Shown here: positions 35,599-45,675 of the stretch, in pieces
Layout of the letters: the number at the start of each line of letters is the position of its first letter
Position numbering within the stretch: the first letter of the stretch is position 1
Source: Actinacidiphila cocklensis
GTDB taxonomy: Bacteria > Actinomycetota > Actinomycetes > Streptomycetales > Streptomycetaceae
Length of the DNA: 64,000 nt
Assembly: GCF_907177275.1 (NCBI RefSeq)
Contig: NZ_CAJSLV010000054.1
Location: forward strand, 1 to 64,000
Reading direction: 5' to 3'
The notes under the pieces: model-generated
The model's database searches: none
What the model saw: only the letters and a program-made list of their open reading frames with translations
Told to the model about the DNA's origin: nothing
Position numbers and translations under genes: made by a program

Positions 35599-36726
35599 AT
35601 GTCCGGTACAGGCGACCCCCAGCCGCCGTCCGGTGCCACCGCCCTCAAGAGGCCGCGGCGCCGGCGCCGCGGCCTGCGGATCACCGCATGGGTCGCCGCG
35701 GGGGTGGTCCTGCTGGGGGCCGGCGGCGCCGGATATCTCTACTTCCGGCTCAACGGCAACATCCACAGCGTCGACATCGACTCGGCGCTCGGCCGCGACC
35801 GCCCGGTCAAGCTCGGCAACGGCTCCATGGACATCCTGGTGCTCGGCTCGGACTCCCGCTCGGGCGCCAACCGCGGCTACGGCCACGACAGCGGCACCGC
35901 CCGCTCGGACACCGCGATGATCGTCCACCTGGCCAAGGGCCACAAGAAGGCCAGCGTGGTCAGCATCCCGCGGGACACCCTGATCAACCGCCCCGCCTGC
36001 GCCAAGCCCGGCGGCGGCACCGCACCGGCCGCCCGGCAGGCGATGTTCAACAGTGCCTACGAGGTCGGCGGGCCGGTCTGCGCGGTCAAGACGGTGGAGA
36101 AGCTGACCGGGCTGCGGATGGACCACTACGTCGAGGTCGACTTCACCGGCTTCAAGGACCTGGTCAACGCGCTCGGCGGGGTGCCGCTGACCACCACGTC
36201 GGCCATCAACGACGCCAAGAGCCACCTGACGCTGGCCGCCGGCACCCACACCCTCGACGGCGACCAGGCGCTCGGCCTGGTGCGCACCAGGCACGGCGTG
36301 GCGGACGGCAGCGACCTGGGGCGCATCCAGCTGCAGCAGGCGTTCCTGAAGGCCCTGATGGACCGGATCAGCGGCCTGGGGCTGCTGACCAGCCCCACCA
36401 AGCTGTTCTCCGTCGCCGACAACGCGACCAGCGCCGTCACCACCGACACCGGCCTCGGCTCGGTCGGCAGGCTGATGGGCCTCGCGCAGAGCGTCCGCAA
36501 CCTGAAGTCCGGCCACATCCACATGGTCACCCTGCCGGTCAGGTACGCACCGGCCGACCGCAACCGGGTGCAGCCCATCGAGGCGAAGGCCGCGATGGTG
36601 TGGGCCGCGCTGCGCGCCGACAAGCCGATACCGGCCGCGGCCGTCCAGGGATCGGCCGCCGACAAGGTCGACGCCGGCAAGATCGTCCGCCCCTCCGCCT
36701 CCGCCAGCCCGTCGGCAAGCCGCTGA
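35599..36726 (+). CDS. LytR-CpsA-Psr (LCP) family cell-wall polymer ligase
   Basis: LCP enzymes attach lipid-linked anionic polymers to peptidoglycan at the outer membrane face. From ATG 35599 the protein has 375 residues: a basic cytoplasmic N-terminus, one TM helix (about 31-52), then an extracytoplasmic LCP domain with LVLGSDSR, the phosphate-binding Arg in RSDTAMIVH and SIPRDTL, VDFTGFKDLVNALGGV, and LVRTRHG. A Ser/Ala-rich tail ends the protein. The start is uncertain: GGAGG lies only one base before this ATG, while ATG 35563 has no ribosome binding site. RpmE follows about 160 bp later. Confidence 0.9.
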   Translation: MSGTGDPQPPSGATALKRPRRRRRGLRITAWVAAGVVLLGAGGAGYLYFRLNGNIHSVDIDSALGRDRPVKLGNGSMDILVLGSDSRSGANRGYGHDSGTARSDTAMIVHLAKGHKKASVVSIPRDTLINRPACAKPGGGTAPAARQAMFNSAYEVGGPVCAVKTVEKLTGLRMDHYVEVDFTGFKDLVNALGGVPLTTTSAINDAKSHLTLAAGTHTLDGDQALGLVRTRHGVADGSDLGRIQLQQAFLKALMDRISGLGLLTSPTKLFSVADNATSAVTTDTGLGSVGRLMGLAQSVRNLKSGHIHMVTLPVRYAPADRNRVQPIEAKAAMVWAALRADKPIPAAAVQGSAADKVDAGKIVRPSASASPSASR

Positions 36727-36883
36727 CCTGCAAGGACGCCAAACCGTTCGGCTGGGGAATTATCCCGCTCCCGACCTGGTTTTGGGAGATGCGGCCAGTG
36801 CTGGCAGACTGGTCCGCTGGCCCCGGTTCACGTGACGCAAACCCGCGGAGCGACCCGGCGCCCTCCCGAACCTAGGAGCACCC

Positions 36884-37108
36884 TTGAAGCGCGAGATCCA
36901 CCCCGAGTACGTCGAGACCCAGGTCACCTGCACCTGTGGCGCCTCGTTCACCACCCGCAGCACCGAGACGAGCGGCACGATCCGCGCCGAGGTCTGCTCC
37001 GAGTGCCACCCGTTCTACACGGGCAAGCAGAAGATCCTCGACACCGGCGGCCGCGTGGCCCGCTTCGAGGCCCGCTTCGGCAAGGCCGCCGGGTCCGCGA
37101 AGAAGTAG
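36884..37108 (+). CDS. rpmE: 50S ribosomal protein L31
   Basis: L31 sits in the central protuberance of the large subunit and bridges to the 30S head. The 74-residue product starts with TTG 36884 after AGGAG. It is the zinc-binding (C+) type: CTC near residue 16 and CSEC near 37 form the C-x-C...C-x-x-C ligand set. Streptomyces usually also encode a zinc-free L31 controlled by Zur elsewhere. A long hairpin immediately follows the stop. Confidence 0.96.
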   Translation: MKREIHPEYVETQVTCTCGASFTTRSTETSGTIRAEVCSECHPFYTGKQKILDTGGRVARFEARFGKAAGSAKK

Positions 37109-37115
37109 CGACCCG

Positions 37116-37167
37116 AAAGCGCCGGTTCCCGGTCGCCCACCCCAGGGCGACCGGACACCGGCGCTTT
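37116..37167 (+). terminator. rpmE terminator
   Basis: A long interrupted stem: AAAGCGCCGG pairs with CCGGCGCTTT at the base, and an inner CGGTCGCCC pairs with GGGCGACCG around an ACCCCA loop. It begins eight bases after the rpmE stop. Confidence 0.8.
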
Positions 37168-37215
37168 GTCGTCCCACCTACTTCCTTCCAGACTCCTTCC
37201 AGCTAGGGATTGATG

Positions 37216-38310
37216 ATGTTCGAGGCGGTCGAGGAACTGATCGGCGAGCACGCCGACCTCGAGAAGCAGCTTGCCGACCCCGCGGTGCACGCCGACCAGG
37301 CCAACGCCCGCAGGCTCAACAAGCGGTACGCGGAGCTGACCCCCATCGTCAGCACCTACCGGGCGTGGCGGCAGACCGGCGACGACATCGAGACGGCGCG
37401 TGAACTCGGCGCCGACGACCCGGAGTTCGCGGCGGAGGTCAAGGAGCTGGACAAGGAGCGCGACGAGCTGACCGAGCGGCTGCGGCTGCTGCTGGTCCCG
37501 CGCGACCCCAGCGACGACAAGGACGTCATCCTGGAGGTCAAGGCGGGGGAGGGCGGCGAGGAGTCGGCCCTGTTCGCCGGCGACCTGCTGCGGATGTACC
37601 TGCGGTACGCCGAGCGCGTCGGCTGGAAGACCGAGATCCTGGACGCCAACGAGTCCGACCTCGGCGGCTACAAGGACGTCCAGGTCGCCGTGAAGGCCCC
37701 TCCTTCCCGCGGGGGACAGACCACGAATCCCGGCCAGGGCGTCTGGGCGCGGCTGAAGTACGAGGGCGGCGTCCACCGGGTGCAGCGGGTGCCCGCGACC
37801 GAGTCCCAGGGGCGTATCCACACCTCGGCGGCCGGCGTGCTGGTCACCCCCGAGGCCGAGGACGTCGAGGTCGAGATCGGCCCGAACGACCTGCGGATCG
37901 ACGTCTACCGCTCGTCGGGACCCGGCGGCCAGTCGGTCAACACCACCGACTCCGCGGTCCGCATCACCCACCTGCCCACCGGCCTGGTCGTCTCGTGCCA
38001 GAACGAGAAGAGCCAGCTGCAGAACAAGGAGTCGGCGATGCGCATCCTGCGCTCCCGGCTGCTGGCCGCAGCCCAGGAGGAGGCCGAGCGCGAGGCGTCC
38101 GACGCCCGCCGCAGCCAGGTGCGCACCGTCGACCGCTCCGAGCGCATCCGCACCTACAACTTCCCGGAGAACCGCATCTCCGACCACCGGGTCGGCTTCA
38201 AGGCCTACAACCTGGACCAGGTGCTCGACGGCGAGCTCGATCCGATGATCCAGGCGTGCGTGGACGCCGACTCCGCCGCCAAGCTGGCCGCGGCCGGCGA
38301 CGCGAGCTGA
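37216..38310 (+). CDS. prfA: Peptide chain release factor 1
   Basis: RF1 recognises UAA and UAG stops and triggers peptide release. Three possible starts lie in tandem (TTG 37210, ATG 37213, ATG 37216); the last has AGGG seven bases upstream and yields 364 residues beginning [12 protein letters not shown]. The P-A-T codon-reading tripeptide is in [10 protein letters not shown] and the catalytic G237-G-Q239 is in PGGQSVNTT. PrmC, the methylase that modifies that Gln, is encoded 11 bp downstream, the usual pairing. Confidence 0.96.
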   Translation: MFEAVEELIGEHADLEKQLADPAVHADQANARRLNKRYAELTPIVSTYRAWRQTGDDIETARELGADDPEFAAEVKELDKERDELTERLRLLLVPRDPSDDKDVILEVKAGEGGEESALFAGDLLRMYLRYAERVGWKTEILDANESDLGGYKDVQVAVKAPPSRGGQTTNPGQGVWARLKYEGGVHRVQRVPATESQGRIHTSAAGVLVTPEAEDVEVEIGPNDLRIDVYRSSGPGGQSVNTTDSAVRITHLPTGLVVSCQNEKSQLQNKESAMRILRSRLLAAAQEEAEREASDARRSQVRTVDRSERIRTYNFPENRISDHRVGFKAYNLDQVLDGELDPMIQACVDADSAAKLAAAGDAS

Positions 38311-38321
38311 GGGGGCGGACG

Positions 38322-39167
38322 GTGAACCTGCTGCTCGCCGAGGTGGCCCAGGCCGCCCAGCGGCTCGCCGACGCCGGAGTGCCGTCACCGCGATTCGACG
38401 CCGAGGAACTGGCCGCGTACGTCCACGGCGTCAAACGCGGCGAGCTGCACAGCGTCGCCGACAGCGAGTTCGACGCCCGCTACTGGGAGGCCATCGCCCG
38501 CCGCGAGGCCCGCGAACCGCTGCAGCACATCACCGGCCGGGCCTTCTTCCGCTATCTCGAACTGCGGGTCGGGCCAGGGGTGTTCGTGCCGCGGCCGGAG
38601 ACCGAGTCGGTCGTCGGCTGGGCGATAGACGCGGTCCGGGCCATGGACGTCGCGGAACCGATGATCGTCGACCTGTGCACCGGCTCCGGCGCCATCGCGC
38701 TCGCCCTGGCCCAGGAGGTGCCCCGCTCCCGGGTGCACGCCGTGGAGCTGTCCGAGGACGCGCTCGACTACGCCCGCGTGAACGTCGAGGGCAGCAAGGT
38801 CGACCTGCGCCACGGCAACGCGCTGACCGCGTTCCCCGAACTGAACGGCCAGGTCGACCTGGTCATCTCCAACCCGCCCTACATTCCGCTCACCGAGTGG
38901 GAACATGTGGCACCCGAGGCGCGCGACCACGACCCGGAACTGGCCCTCTTCTCCGGCGAGGACGGACTCGACACCATCCGCGGCATCGAGCGCACCGCGC
39001 ACCGGCTGCTGCGGCCCGGCGGGGTCGTCGTCGTGGAGCACGCCGACTCGCAGGGCGGCCAGGTGCCGTGGATCTTCAAGGAGGACGCGGGCTGGGCGGA
39101 CGCGGCCGACCACCCCGATCTCAACAACCGCCCGCGCTTCACCTCGGCCCGCAAGGCCCTGCCGTGA
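38322..39167 (+). CDS. prmC: Release factor glutamine methyltransferase
   Basis: PrmC methylates the GGQ glutamine of RF1 and RF2 with S-adenosylmethionine. GTG start after GGGGGCGGA; 281 residues. An N-terminal helical domain (YVHGVKRGEL) is followed by the Rossmann methyltransferase with VDLCTGSGAIALALAQ (SAM site) and SNPPYIP (NPPY motif holding the amide). It overlaps nothing but is tightly linked to prfA and followed by the Sua5-type gene. Confidence 0.95.
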   Translation: MNLLLAEVAQAAQRLADAGVPSPRFDAEELAAYVHGVKRGELHSVADSEFDARYWEAIARREAREPLQHITGRAFFRYLELRVGPGVFVPRPETESVVGWAIDAVRAMDVAEPMIVDLCTGSGAIALALAQEVPRSRVHAVELSEDALDYARVNVEGSKVDLRHGNALTAFPELNGQVDLVISNPPYIPLTEWEHVAPEARDHDPELALFSGEDGLDTIRGIERTAHRLLRPGGVVVVEHADSQGGQVPWIFKEDAGWADAADHPDLNNRPRFTSARKALP

Positions 39168-39228
39168 CCAGGCGGGTCGACCGGGTACAGGACCCGGCAG
39201 CAGCACAGCATCTTTCGGAGGTCATCTC

Positions 39229-39876
39229 ATGGCACGGCGATACGACTGCTCGGATGCGACCGACCGGGCGACCGGCCTGCGCGAGGCAACGTCGGCGATC
39301 AAGCGCGGCGAACTCGTCGTGCTGCCGACCGACACCGTCTACGGCATCGGCGCCGACGCCTTCGACGCCGAGGCCGTCGGCGACCTGCTGGAGGCCAAGG
39401 GCCGCGGGCGCAACATGCCCTCGCCGGTCCTCGTCGGCTCGCCCAACACGCTGCACGGCATCGTCACCGACTTCTCCGAGCAGGCCTGGGAGCTGGTCGA
39501 CGCCTTCTGGCCCGGCGCGCTGACCCTGGTCACCAAGCACCAGCCGTCGCTGGCCTGGGACCTCGGCGACACCCGCGGCACCGTCGCCGTGCGGATGCCG
39601 CTGCACCCGGTCGCGATCGAACTGCTCACCGAGACCGGGCCGATGGCCGTCTCCAGCGCCAACCTCACCGGCATGCCCTCGCCGCAGGACTGCGACGCCG
39701 CCCAGGGCATGCTCGGCGACTCCGTCGCGGTCTACCTGGACGGCGGCCCCACGCCCGCCGCCGTGCCGTCCTCGATCGTCGACGTCACCGGCAAGGTGCC
39801 GGTGCTGCTGCGGGCCGGGGCGATCAGCGCGGAGGAGCTGCGGAAGGTCGTACCCGACCTGGAGGAGCGCAGTTGA
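39229..39876 (+). CDS. L-threonylcarbamoyladenylate synthase (Sua5/YwlC/YrdC)
   Basis: This enzyme makes threonylcarbamoyl-AMP from threonine, bicarbonate and ATP for the t6A37 modification of ANN-reading tRNAs. ATG 39229 follows GGAGG at seven bases; 215 residues. YrdC-fold words are KRGELVVLPTDTVYGIGAD, RGRNMPSPVLV, FWPGALTLV and SSANLTGMPSP. It ends without the extra Sua5 C-terminal domain seen in longer members, apart from a short tail (RAGAISAEELRKV). Its stop overlaps the phosphatase TTG start by four bases. Confidence 0.94.
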   Translation: MARRYDCSDATDRATGLREATSAIKRGELVVLPTDTVYGIGADAFDAEAVGDLLEAKGRGRNMPSPVLVGSPNTLHGIVTDFSEQAWELVDAFWPGALTLVTKHQPSLAWDLGDTRGTVAVRMPLHPVAIELLTETGPMAVSSANLTGMPSPQDCDAAQGMLGDSVAVYLDGGPTPAAVPSSIVDVTGKVPVLLRAGAISAEELRKVVPDLEERS

Positions 39877-40547
39877 CCACGCCCGACGGGCGCGGCATAC
39901 GGGGGCACTCGCAGTACGTCCAGCGCGTCGTCCCTGGGGACAGCGGCGACGTCTTCCGCATCCTGCATGTCTGCACCGGTAACGTCTGCCGCTCCCCGAT
40001 GGCCGAGCGGCTGACCCGGCACGGGCTGGCCCGGCGGCTCGGCGGCGGCGCGGCCGGCATGCTCGTCGAGTCGGCCGGCACCTGGGGGCACGAGGGCGCC
40101 CCGATGGAGGCGCACGCCGCCGCGGTGCTCGCCGAGTACGGCGCCGACCCCTCCGGCTTCACCGGCAGGGAACTGCTCGACGACCACGTCATCGACGCCG
40201 ACCTGGTGCTCACCGCGACCCGCGACCACCGGCAGCAGGTCATCTCGATGGGCCACGCGGCAGGTCTGCGGACCTTCACGCTCAAGGAGTTCACCCGGCT
40301 GGTGCGGGCGATAGACACCACCACGCTGCCCGAGGGCAGCGTCACCGAGCGGGCCAGGGCGCTGGTCCGTGCCGCCGCCGCACTGCGCGGCTGGCTGCTG
40401 GCCCCGAGCCCGGACGCCGACGAGGTCCACGACCCGTACGGCGCCCCCCTGTCGTACTTCCGCAGCATCGGTGCGGAGATCCACACCGCGCTCGACCCGA
40501 TGGTGACCGCGCTGACCGGTGTCGGCACCGGTGTCCGGCCCTCCTGA
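39873..40547 (+). CDS. Low-molecular-weight protein-tyrosine phosphatase
   Basis: The TTG start overlaps the upstream stop (TTGA) and follows GGAGGAG, giving 224 residues. After an unusual ~25-residue N-terminal extension comes the LMW-PTP P-loop VCTGNVCRSPMAE (C-x5-R-S), the helix ESAGTWGHEGAPM and the general-acid segment VHDPYGAP. Substrates are usually phosphotyrosine proteins of polysaccharide export or arginine phosphate; none is encoded nearby. The next gene, a WecA-type transferase, is consistent with a cell-wall polymer context. Confidence 0.9.
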   Translation: MTTPDGRGIRGHSQYVQRVVPGDSGDVFRILHVCTGNVCRSPMAERLTRHGLARRLGGGAAGMLVESAGTWGHEGAPMEAHAAAVLAEYGADPSGFTGRELLDDHVIDADLVLTATRDHRQQVISMGHAAGLRTFTLKEFTRLVRAIDTTTLPEGSVTERARALVRAAAALRGWLLAPSPDADEVHDPYGAPLSYFRSIGAEIHTALDPMVTALTGVGTGVRPS

Positions 40548-40706
40548 GAGCCCCCGGCGGCCGGCGGGAACCGCACCGGTCTCCTGTGAGTCTCACCAGG
40601 TGTTCGCCGTCCCGGCCCGGCCACCACTAGGGTGTGACGCTGTGAGGTACCACCCCCGGACGTGTGCGCAGCACTGCTACGCCCCCGAAACCGTCGGAGG
40701 CGGCTC

Positions 40707-42038
40707 GTGCGCGAGTATCTGCTGACCCTTTTCGTCGCCGCTGCGGTCACGTATCTGCTGACCGGACCGGTGCGGAAGTTCGCCATCGCCGCCGGCGCGA
40801 TGCCGCCCATCAGGGCACGTGACGTGCACCGCGAGCCCACTCCGCGGCTCGGCGGCATCGCCATGTTCGGCGGCCTGTGCGCGGGCCTGCTGGTCGCGGC
40901 GCACCTGTCCAACATCGGCGACGTCTTCTCGGTCTCCAACGAGCCGCGGGCGCTGCTGTCGGGCGCCGGGCTGATCTGGCTGCTCGGCGTGCTGGACGAC
41001 AAGTGGGGCGTGGACGCGCTGATCAAGCTCGGCGTCCAGATGATCGCCGCCGGCGTGATGGTCCTCCAGGGCCTCACCATCCTGTGGCTGCCGGTGCCGG
41101 GCGTCGGCCCGGTCGCGCTGACCCCGGTCCAGTCCACGCTGCTCACCGTGGCGCTGGTGGTGATCACCATCAACGCGGTCAACTTCGTCGACGGCCTGGA
41201 CGGCCTCGCGGCCGGCATGGTGTGCATCGCCTCGGTCGCCTTCTTCATGTACGCGTACCGCATGTGGTACGGCTACGGCGTCGAGGCGGCCGCGCCCGCC
41301 ACGCTGTTCAGCGCGATCCTGATCGGGATGTGCCTGGGCTTCCTGCCGCACAACATCCACCCGGCGCGCATCTTCATGGGCGACTCGGGCTCGATGCTGA
41401 TCGGCCTGGTGCTCTCCTCGTGCGCGATCTCCATCACCGGGCAGGTCGACCCCGACGCGATCACCTCGTTCACCGGGTCGACCCGGGAGACCGTGCACTT
41501 CATGGTGCCGGTGTACATGCCGCTGCTGCTGCCGCTGACGATGATCGCGATCCCGGCCGCCGACCTGGTGCTCGCGGTGGTCCGCAGGACCTGGAAGGGC
41601 CAGTCGCCGTTCGCCGCCGACCGCGGCCACCTGCACCACCGGCTCCTGGAGATCGGGCACTCGCACAGCCGCGCGGTGCTGATCATGTACTTCTGGTGCG
41701 CGCTGTTCGCGTTCGCCGCGGTGGCGTTCTCGGTCAACTCCTCCAGCCTGTGGATCGTGCTGGTGATCGTCTCGCTCAGCGCGGTCGGCCTGGTCGTGCT
41801 GCTGCTGCCGCGCTTCAAGCCGGCCGCCCCCGACTGGGCGGAGTCCGTGGTGCCGCCGCGCTACCGGCGCCGCCGCCGGCGGCTGGCGGCCGGAGCGGCC
41901 GCCGCCGAGCGGGAGATGCGCTCGCCCGACCGCCCGGCGCTGCACGGCTCCACCGCGATCGGTGACCGCTCGCGCGCGCAGGACCGCAGGTCGGAGCGGC
42001 GCAACGACCGCCGCAGCCCGGTCGACACTCGCAACTGA
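40707..42038 (+). CDS. WecA/MraY-family undecaprenyl-phosphate sugar-1-phosphate transferase
   Basis: GTG 40707 lies six bases after GGAGG; 443 residues with about 11 TM helices. Family motifs are PTPRLGGIAMFGG (cytoplasmic loop), NFVDGLDGLAAG (Mg2+-binding Asp pair), FMGDSGSMLIG and HLHHRLLEIGHS, the His-rich loop typical of WecA rather than MraY. It should transfer GlcNAc-1-phosphate (or similar) to polyprenyl phosphate, the first step of a wall polymer or linkage unit. The C-terminal ~70 residues are a basic cytoplasmic tail (RRRRRLAAGAA). It precedes the ATP synthase operon. Confidence 0.9.
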   Translation: MREYLLTLFVAAAVTYLLTGPVRKFAIAAGAMPPIRARDVHREPTPRLGGIAMFGGLCAGLLVAAHLSNIGDVFSVSNEPRALLSGAGLIWLLGVLDDKWGVDALIKLGVQMIAAGVMVLQGLTILWLPVPGVGPVALTPVQSTLLTVALVVITINAVNFVDGLDGLAAGMVCIASVAFFMYAYRMWYGYGVEAAAPATLFSAILIGMCLGFLPHNIHPARIFMGDSGSMLIGLVLSSCAISITGQVDPDAITSFTGSTRETVHFMVPVYMPLLLPLTMIAIPAADLVLAVVRRTWKGQSPFAADRGHLHHRLLEIGHSHSRAVLIMYFWCALFAFAAVAFSVNSSSLWIVLVIVSLSAVGLVVLLLPRFKPAAPDWAESVVPPRYRRRRRRLAAGAAAAEREMRSPDRPALHGSTAIGDRSRAQDRRSERRNDRRSPVDTRN

Positions 42039-42138
42039 GCTGCCACGGGGTGCAAGTCGGCAGAAAACGGGCGGCGTGTCGCGAGCACAGTCCTGTGACA
42101 GGCAGCACACGTCCATGGTAAAGACCGCATCAAATACT

Positions 42139-42156
42139 TTGTGATACCGTTCACGA
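42139..42156. promoter_or_regulatory. Rex-type operator upstream of the atp operon
   Basis: TTGTGA-TACCGT-TCACGA matches the redox-sensing Rex operator TTGTGA-N6-TCACAA with a single mismatch, 125 bp before atpI. Rex binds DNA when NADH is low and represses respiratory genes in Streptomyces, so this site would link ATP synthase expression to NADH/NAD+ balance. The assignment rests on the consensus as I know it. Confidence 0.65.
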
Positions 42157-42280
42157 AAGCAGGGAAGGTGCCGATAGACCGGAAGAGCGGTCTACCGGTG
42201 TGAGGCGCACCCTCAATCCCTGACTACGCTCGTCTCCGACGACATCCGCTTGTCCCAACTCCCGCCGGAGGAGCCGTCAC

Positions 42281-42697
42281 ATGCAGCAGAACGATGCCCG
42301 AATCCTCAGGGGAGCCGCGCTCGTCGCCGCCCCCGTGGGAGTCGTAGCCACCGTTGTCAGCGCCGTACTCGCAGGCGAAAAAGGCCTCGTCGGCGGACTC
42401 GTGGCGGTTGCGGTGGTCGCCGTCTTCTTCGCGTTCGGCTCCTGGGCGCTGATGACCATGACCGAGGACCGGCCGCAGATCGCCATGGCCGCCGGGATGC
42501 TCGTCTACGCCCTGCAGATCCTGATGATCGGCGTCTTCGTCGTCGTGTTCAGGGACACCACGCTCTTCAACGGCAAGGCCTTCGGCCTGTCTTTGCTGGC
42601 GACCGCGCTCTCGTGGGTCGGCGGCCAGGTCAAGCAGAGCCTCACCTCGCGGATGCTGTACGTCGACCCCGTACCGTCCGCTCCTCCGGCCGACTGA
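42281..42697 (+). CDS. atpI: ATP synthase protein I
   Basis: A 138-residue membrane protein with four predicted TM helices, starting at ATG after GGAGG. AtpI is not part of the finished enzyme; it is thought to help assemble the c-ring or transport Mg2+. Its identity rests on position as first gene of the operon and on size and topology, since the sequence is weakly conserved. About 300 bp without a gene separate it from atpB. Confidence 0.85.
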   Translation: MQQNDARILRGAALVAAPVGVVATVVSAVLAGEKGLVGGLVAVAVVAVFFAFGSWALMTMTEDRPQIAMAAGMLVYALQILMIGVFVVVFRDTTLFNGKAFGLSLLATALSWVGGQVKQSLTSRMLYVDPVPSAPPAD

Positions 42698-42995
42698 TGC
42701 CGGATGCCAAGGGGCGGGTAAAGAGGCTGCAATTCCATCTGCTATCGTCCGGAATCGCATCTGGACGTGGAGGCCCCTCGCGCTTGAGGAAGGTGCTGCC
42801 CCCGCGCCCATCGGTGTACTCGGATCCGGGGCCGCGGACGCGGTGCGGAGCCCAGGTGCCCGGTCTTCGATGCGGGCTCCCAGCGGACCGTGGTGACTTC
42901 GCCACGCCTCGTCCGCCGTGCCGACCAGCGGCCTCACCAGCCGCGCTGACACACAAGGTTGCCGTTACTTATGCGTCACGACGAAGGAGTCACGG

Positions 42996-44136
<1,141 letters not shown>

Positions 44137-44178
44137 TCACGGCAACCGACCAGTAGCCACTCGACGAAAGGTTCAGAC

Positions 44179-44742
44179 ATGATGGCCTTCCTTGCGGAGG
44201 AGGGGGCGCAGAACCCGCTCATCCCCGACACCGCGGAACTGGTTATCGGCCTGCTCTGCTTCTTCATCGTCTTCGGCCTCCTCGGCAAGAAGCTCCTGCC
44301 GAACATCCAGAAGACCCTCGCGGAGCGCCACGACGCGATCGAGGGTGGCCTGGAGCGCGCGGACAAGGCGCAGGCCGAGGCGAACCGCACGCTTGAGGAG
44401 TACAAGGCACAGCTCGCCGAGGCCCGCCACGAGGCGGCCCGGATCACCGAGCAGGCCCGCGAGCAGGGCGCCGTGATCATCGCGGAGATGCGCGAGGAGG
44501 GTCAGCGCCAGCGCGACGCCATCGTCGCCGCAGGGCACGCCCAGATCGAGGCGGACCGCCGGCAGGTGACGGTCACGCTGCGCCAGGAGGTCGGCAGGAT
44601 CGCCACCGACCTGGCAGGCAAGCTGGTCGGCGAGTCCCTTGAGGACAGCGCCCGGCAGAGCCGCACCATCGACCGCTTCCTCGACAGCCTCGACGGCTCC
44701 GCCGACGCGGGCGCCGGCGCCGGCGCCGGGGCGGCCCGATGA
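44179..44742 (+). CDS. atpF: ATP synthase Fo subunit b
   Basis: Subunit b is the peripheral stalk. 187 residues: one TM helix (about 14-38, ELVIGLLCFFIVFGLLGKKL) followed by a long charged helix (ERADKAQAEANRTLEEYKAQ) that dimerises and meets delta. Two ATGs are adjacent at 44179 and 44182. The C-terminus has a short Gly/Ala run, and its stop overlaps the atpH start. Confidence 0.95.
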   Translation: MMAFLAEEGAQNPLIPDTAELVIGLLCFFIVFGLLGKKLLPNIQKTLAERHDAIEGGLERADKAQAEANRTLEEYKAQLAEARHEAARITEQAREQGAVIIAEMREEGQRQRDAIVAAGHAQIEADRRQVTVTLRQEVGRIATDLAGKLVGESLEDSARQSRTIDRFLDSLDGSADAGAGAGAGAAR

Positions 44743-45554
44743 ACGGCGCGAGCCGCGACGCACTCGCCGCCGCCAGGGAACGGCTGGACGCGCTGACCGA
44801 CAACACGTCGGTGGACGCGACCAGGCTGGCCGACGAGCTGGCCGCCGTGACCGCGCTGCTGCACCGCGAGTCGACGCTGCGCCGCGCCCTGACCGACCCG
44901 GCGCAGTCCGGTGAGGCCAAGGCCGGGCTCGCCCAGCGGCTGCTGGGCGGTCAGCTCGGTGCGGACAGCACCGACCTGGTCAGCGGAATGGTCCGGGCGC
45001 GCTGGTCGCAGTCCCGCGACCTGGTGGACGCGCTGGAGGAGCTGGCCGACACCGCCGACCTCATCGCCGCCCAGCAGGACGGCACGCTCGACGAGGTCGA
45101 GGACGAGCTGTTCCGCTTCAGCCGCATCACCGCGGGCAGCAGCGAGCTGCGGGCCGCACTGACCGGCCGCGCGGGCGAGGGCGGTGCCAAGGCGGATCTG
45201 CTGCACACGCTGCTCGGCGGCCGCGCCAAACCGGTCACGGAACGGCTGGTCACCCGGCTGGTCACCGCGCCGCGAGGACGTAGCCTTGAGGGCGGGATCG
45301 AATCCCTGTCCAAGCTGGCCGCGGCCCGCCGCGGCCGGACGGTCGCAGAGGTGGTCTCGGCGACTCCGCTGAGCGAGACGCAGAAGCGTCGGCTCGGGGA
45401 CGCGCTGGCCAGGATCTACGGCCGGCCGGTGCACCTGAACCTGGACGTGGACCCCTCGGTCCTCGGCGGGGTCCGGGTGCGGATCGGTGACGAGGTCATC
45501 AACGGCTCCATCGCGGACCGCCTCGACGAGGCGTCCCGCAGGATGGCCGGCTGA
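44739..45554 (+). CDS. atpH: ATP synthase F1 subunit delta
   Basis: Delta joins the b stalk to the top of alpha3beta3. The start overlaps the atpF stop (ATGA), implying translational coupling. At 271 residues it is longer than the ~180 of E. coli, as in other actinomycetes. The conserved C-terminal segment is ATPLSETQKRRLGDAL followed by DPSVLGGVRVRIGDEVINGS. Confidence 0.95.
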   Translation: MNGASRDALAAARERLDALTDNTSVDATRLADELAAVTALLHRESTLRRALTDPAQSGEAKAGLAQRLLGGQLGADSTDLVSGMVRARWSQSRDLVDALEELADTADLIAAQQDGTLDEVEDELFRFSRITAGSSELRAALTGRAGEGGAKADLLHTLLGGRAKPVTERLVTRLVTAPRGRSLEGGIESLSKLAAARRGRTVAEVVSATPLSETQKRRLGDALARIYGRPVHLNLDVDPSVLGGVRVRIGDEVINGSIADRLDEASRRMAG

Positions 45555-45675
45555 CGGCTCCGCCGGCGGCACGACAACCGCACAAAAGCAGCACAGAGAC
45601 AAGCACTGACGGCCCGCGTTGGGCCGACGCCCCCAAAGAAGACTTCGGGCCCAACAAGGAGAGCAGGGAACCCAG

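Noticed and set aside
33460..36522. 1020-codon open frame antisense to the protease and LCP genes
   Set aside because: Shadow frame with low-complexity Val/Ala/Gly-Arg composition and no ribosome binding site or family signature.
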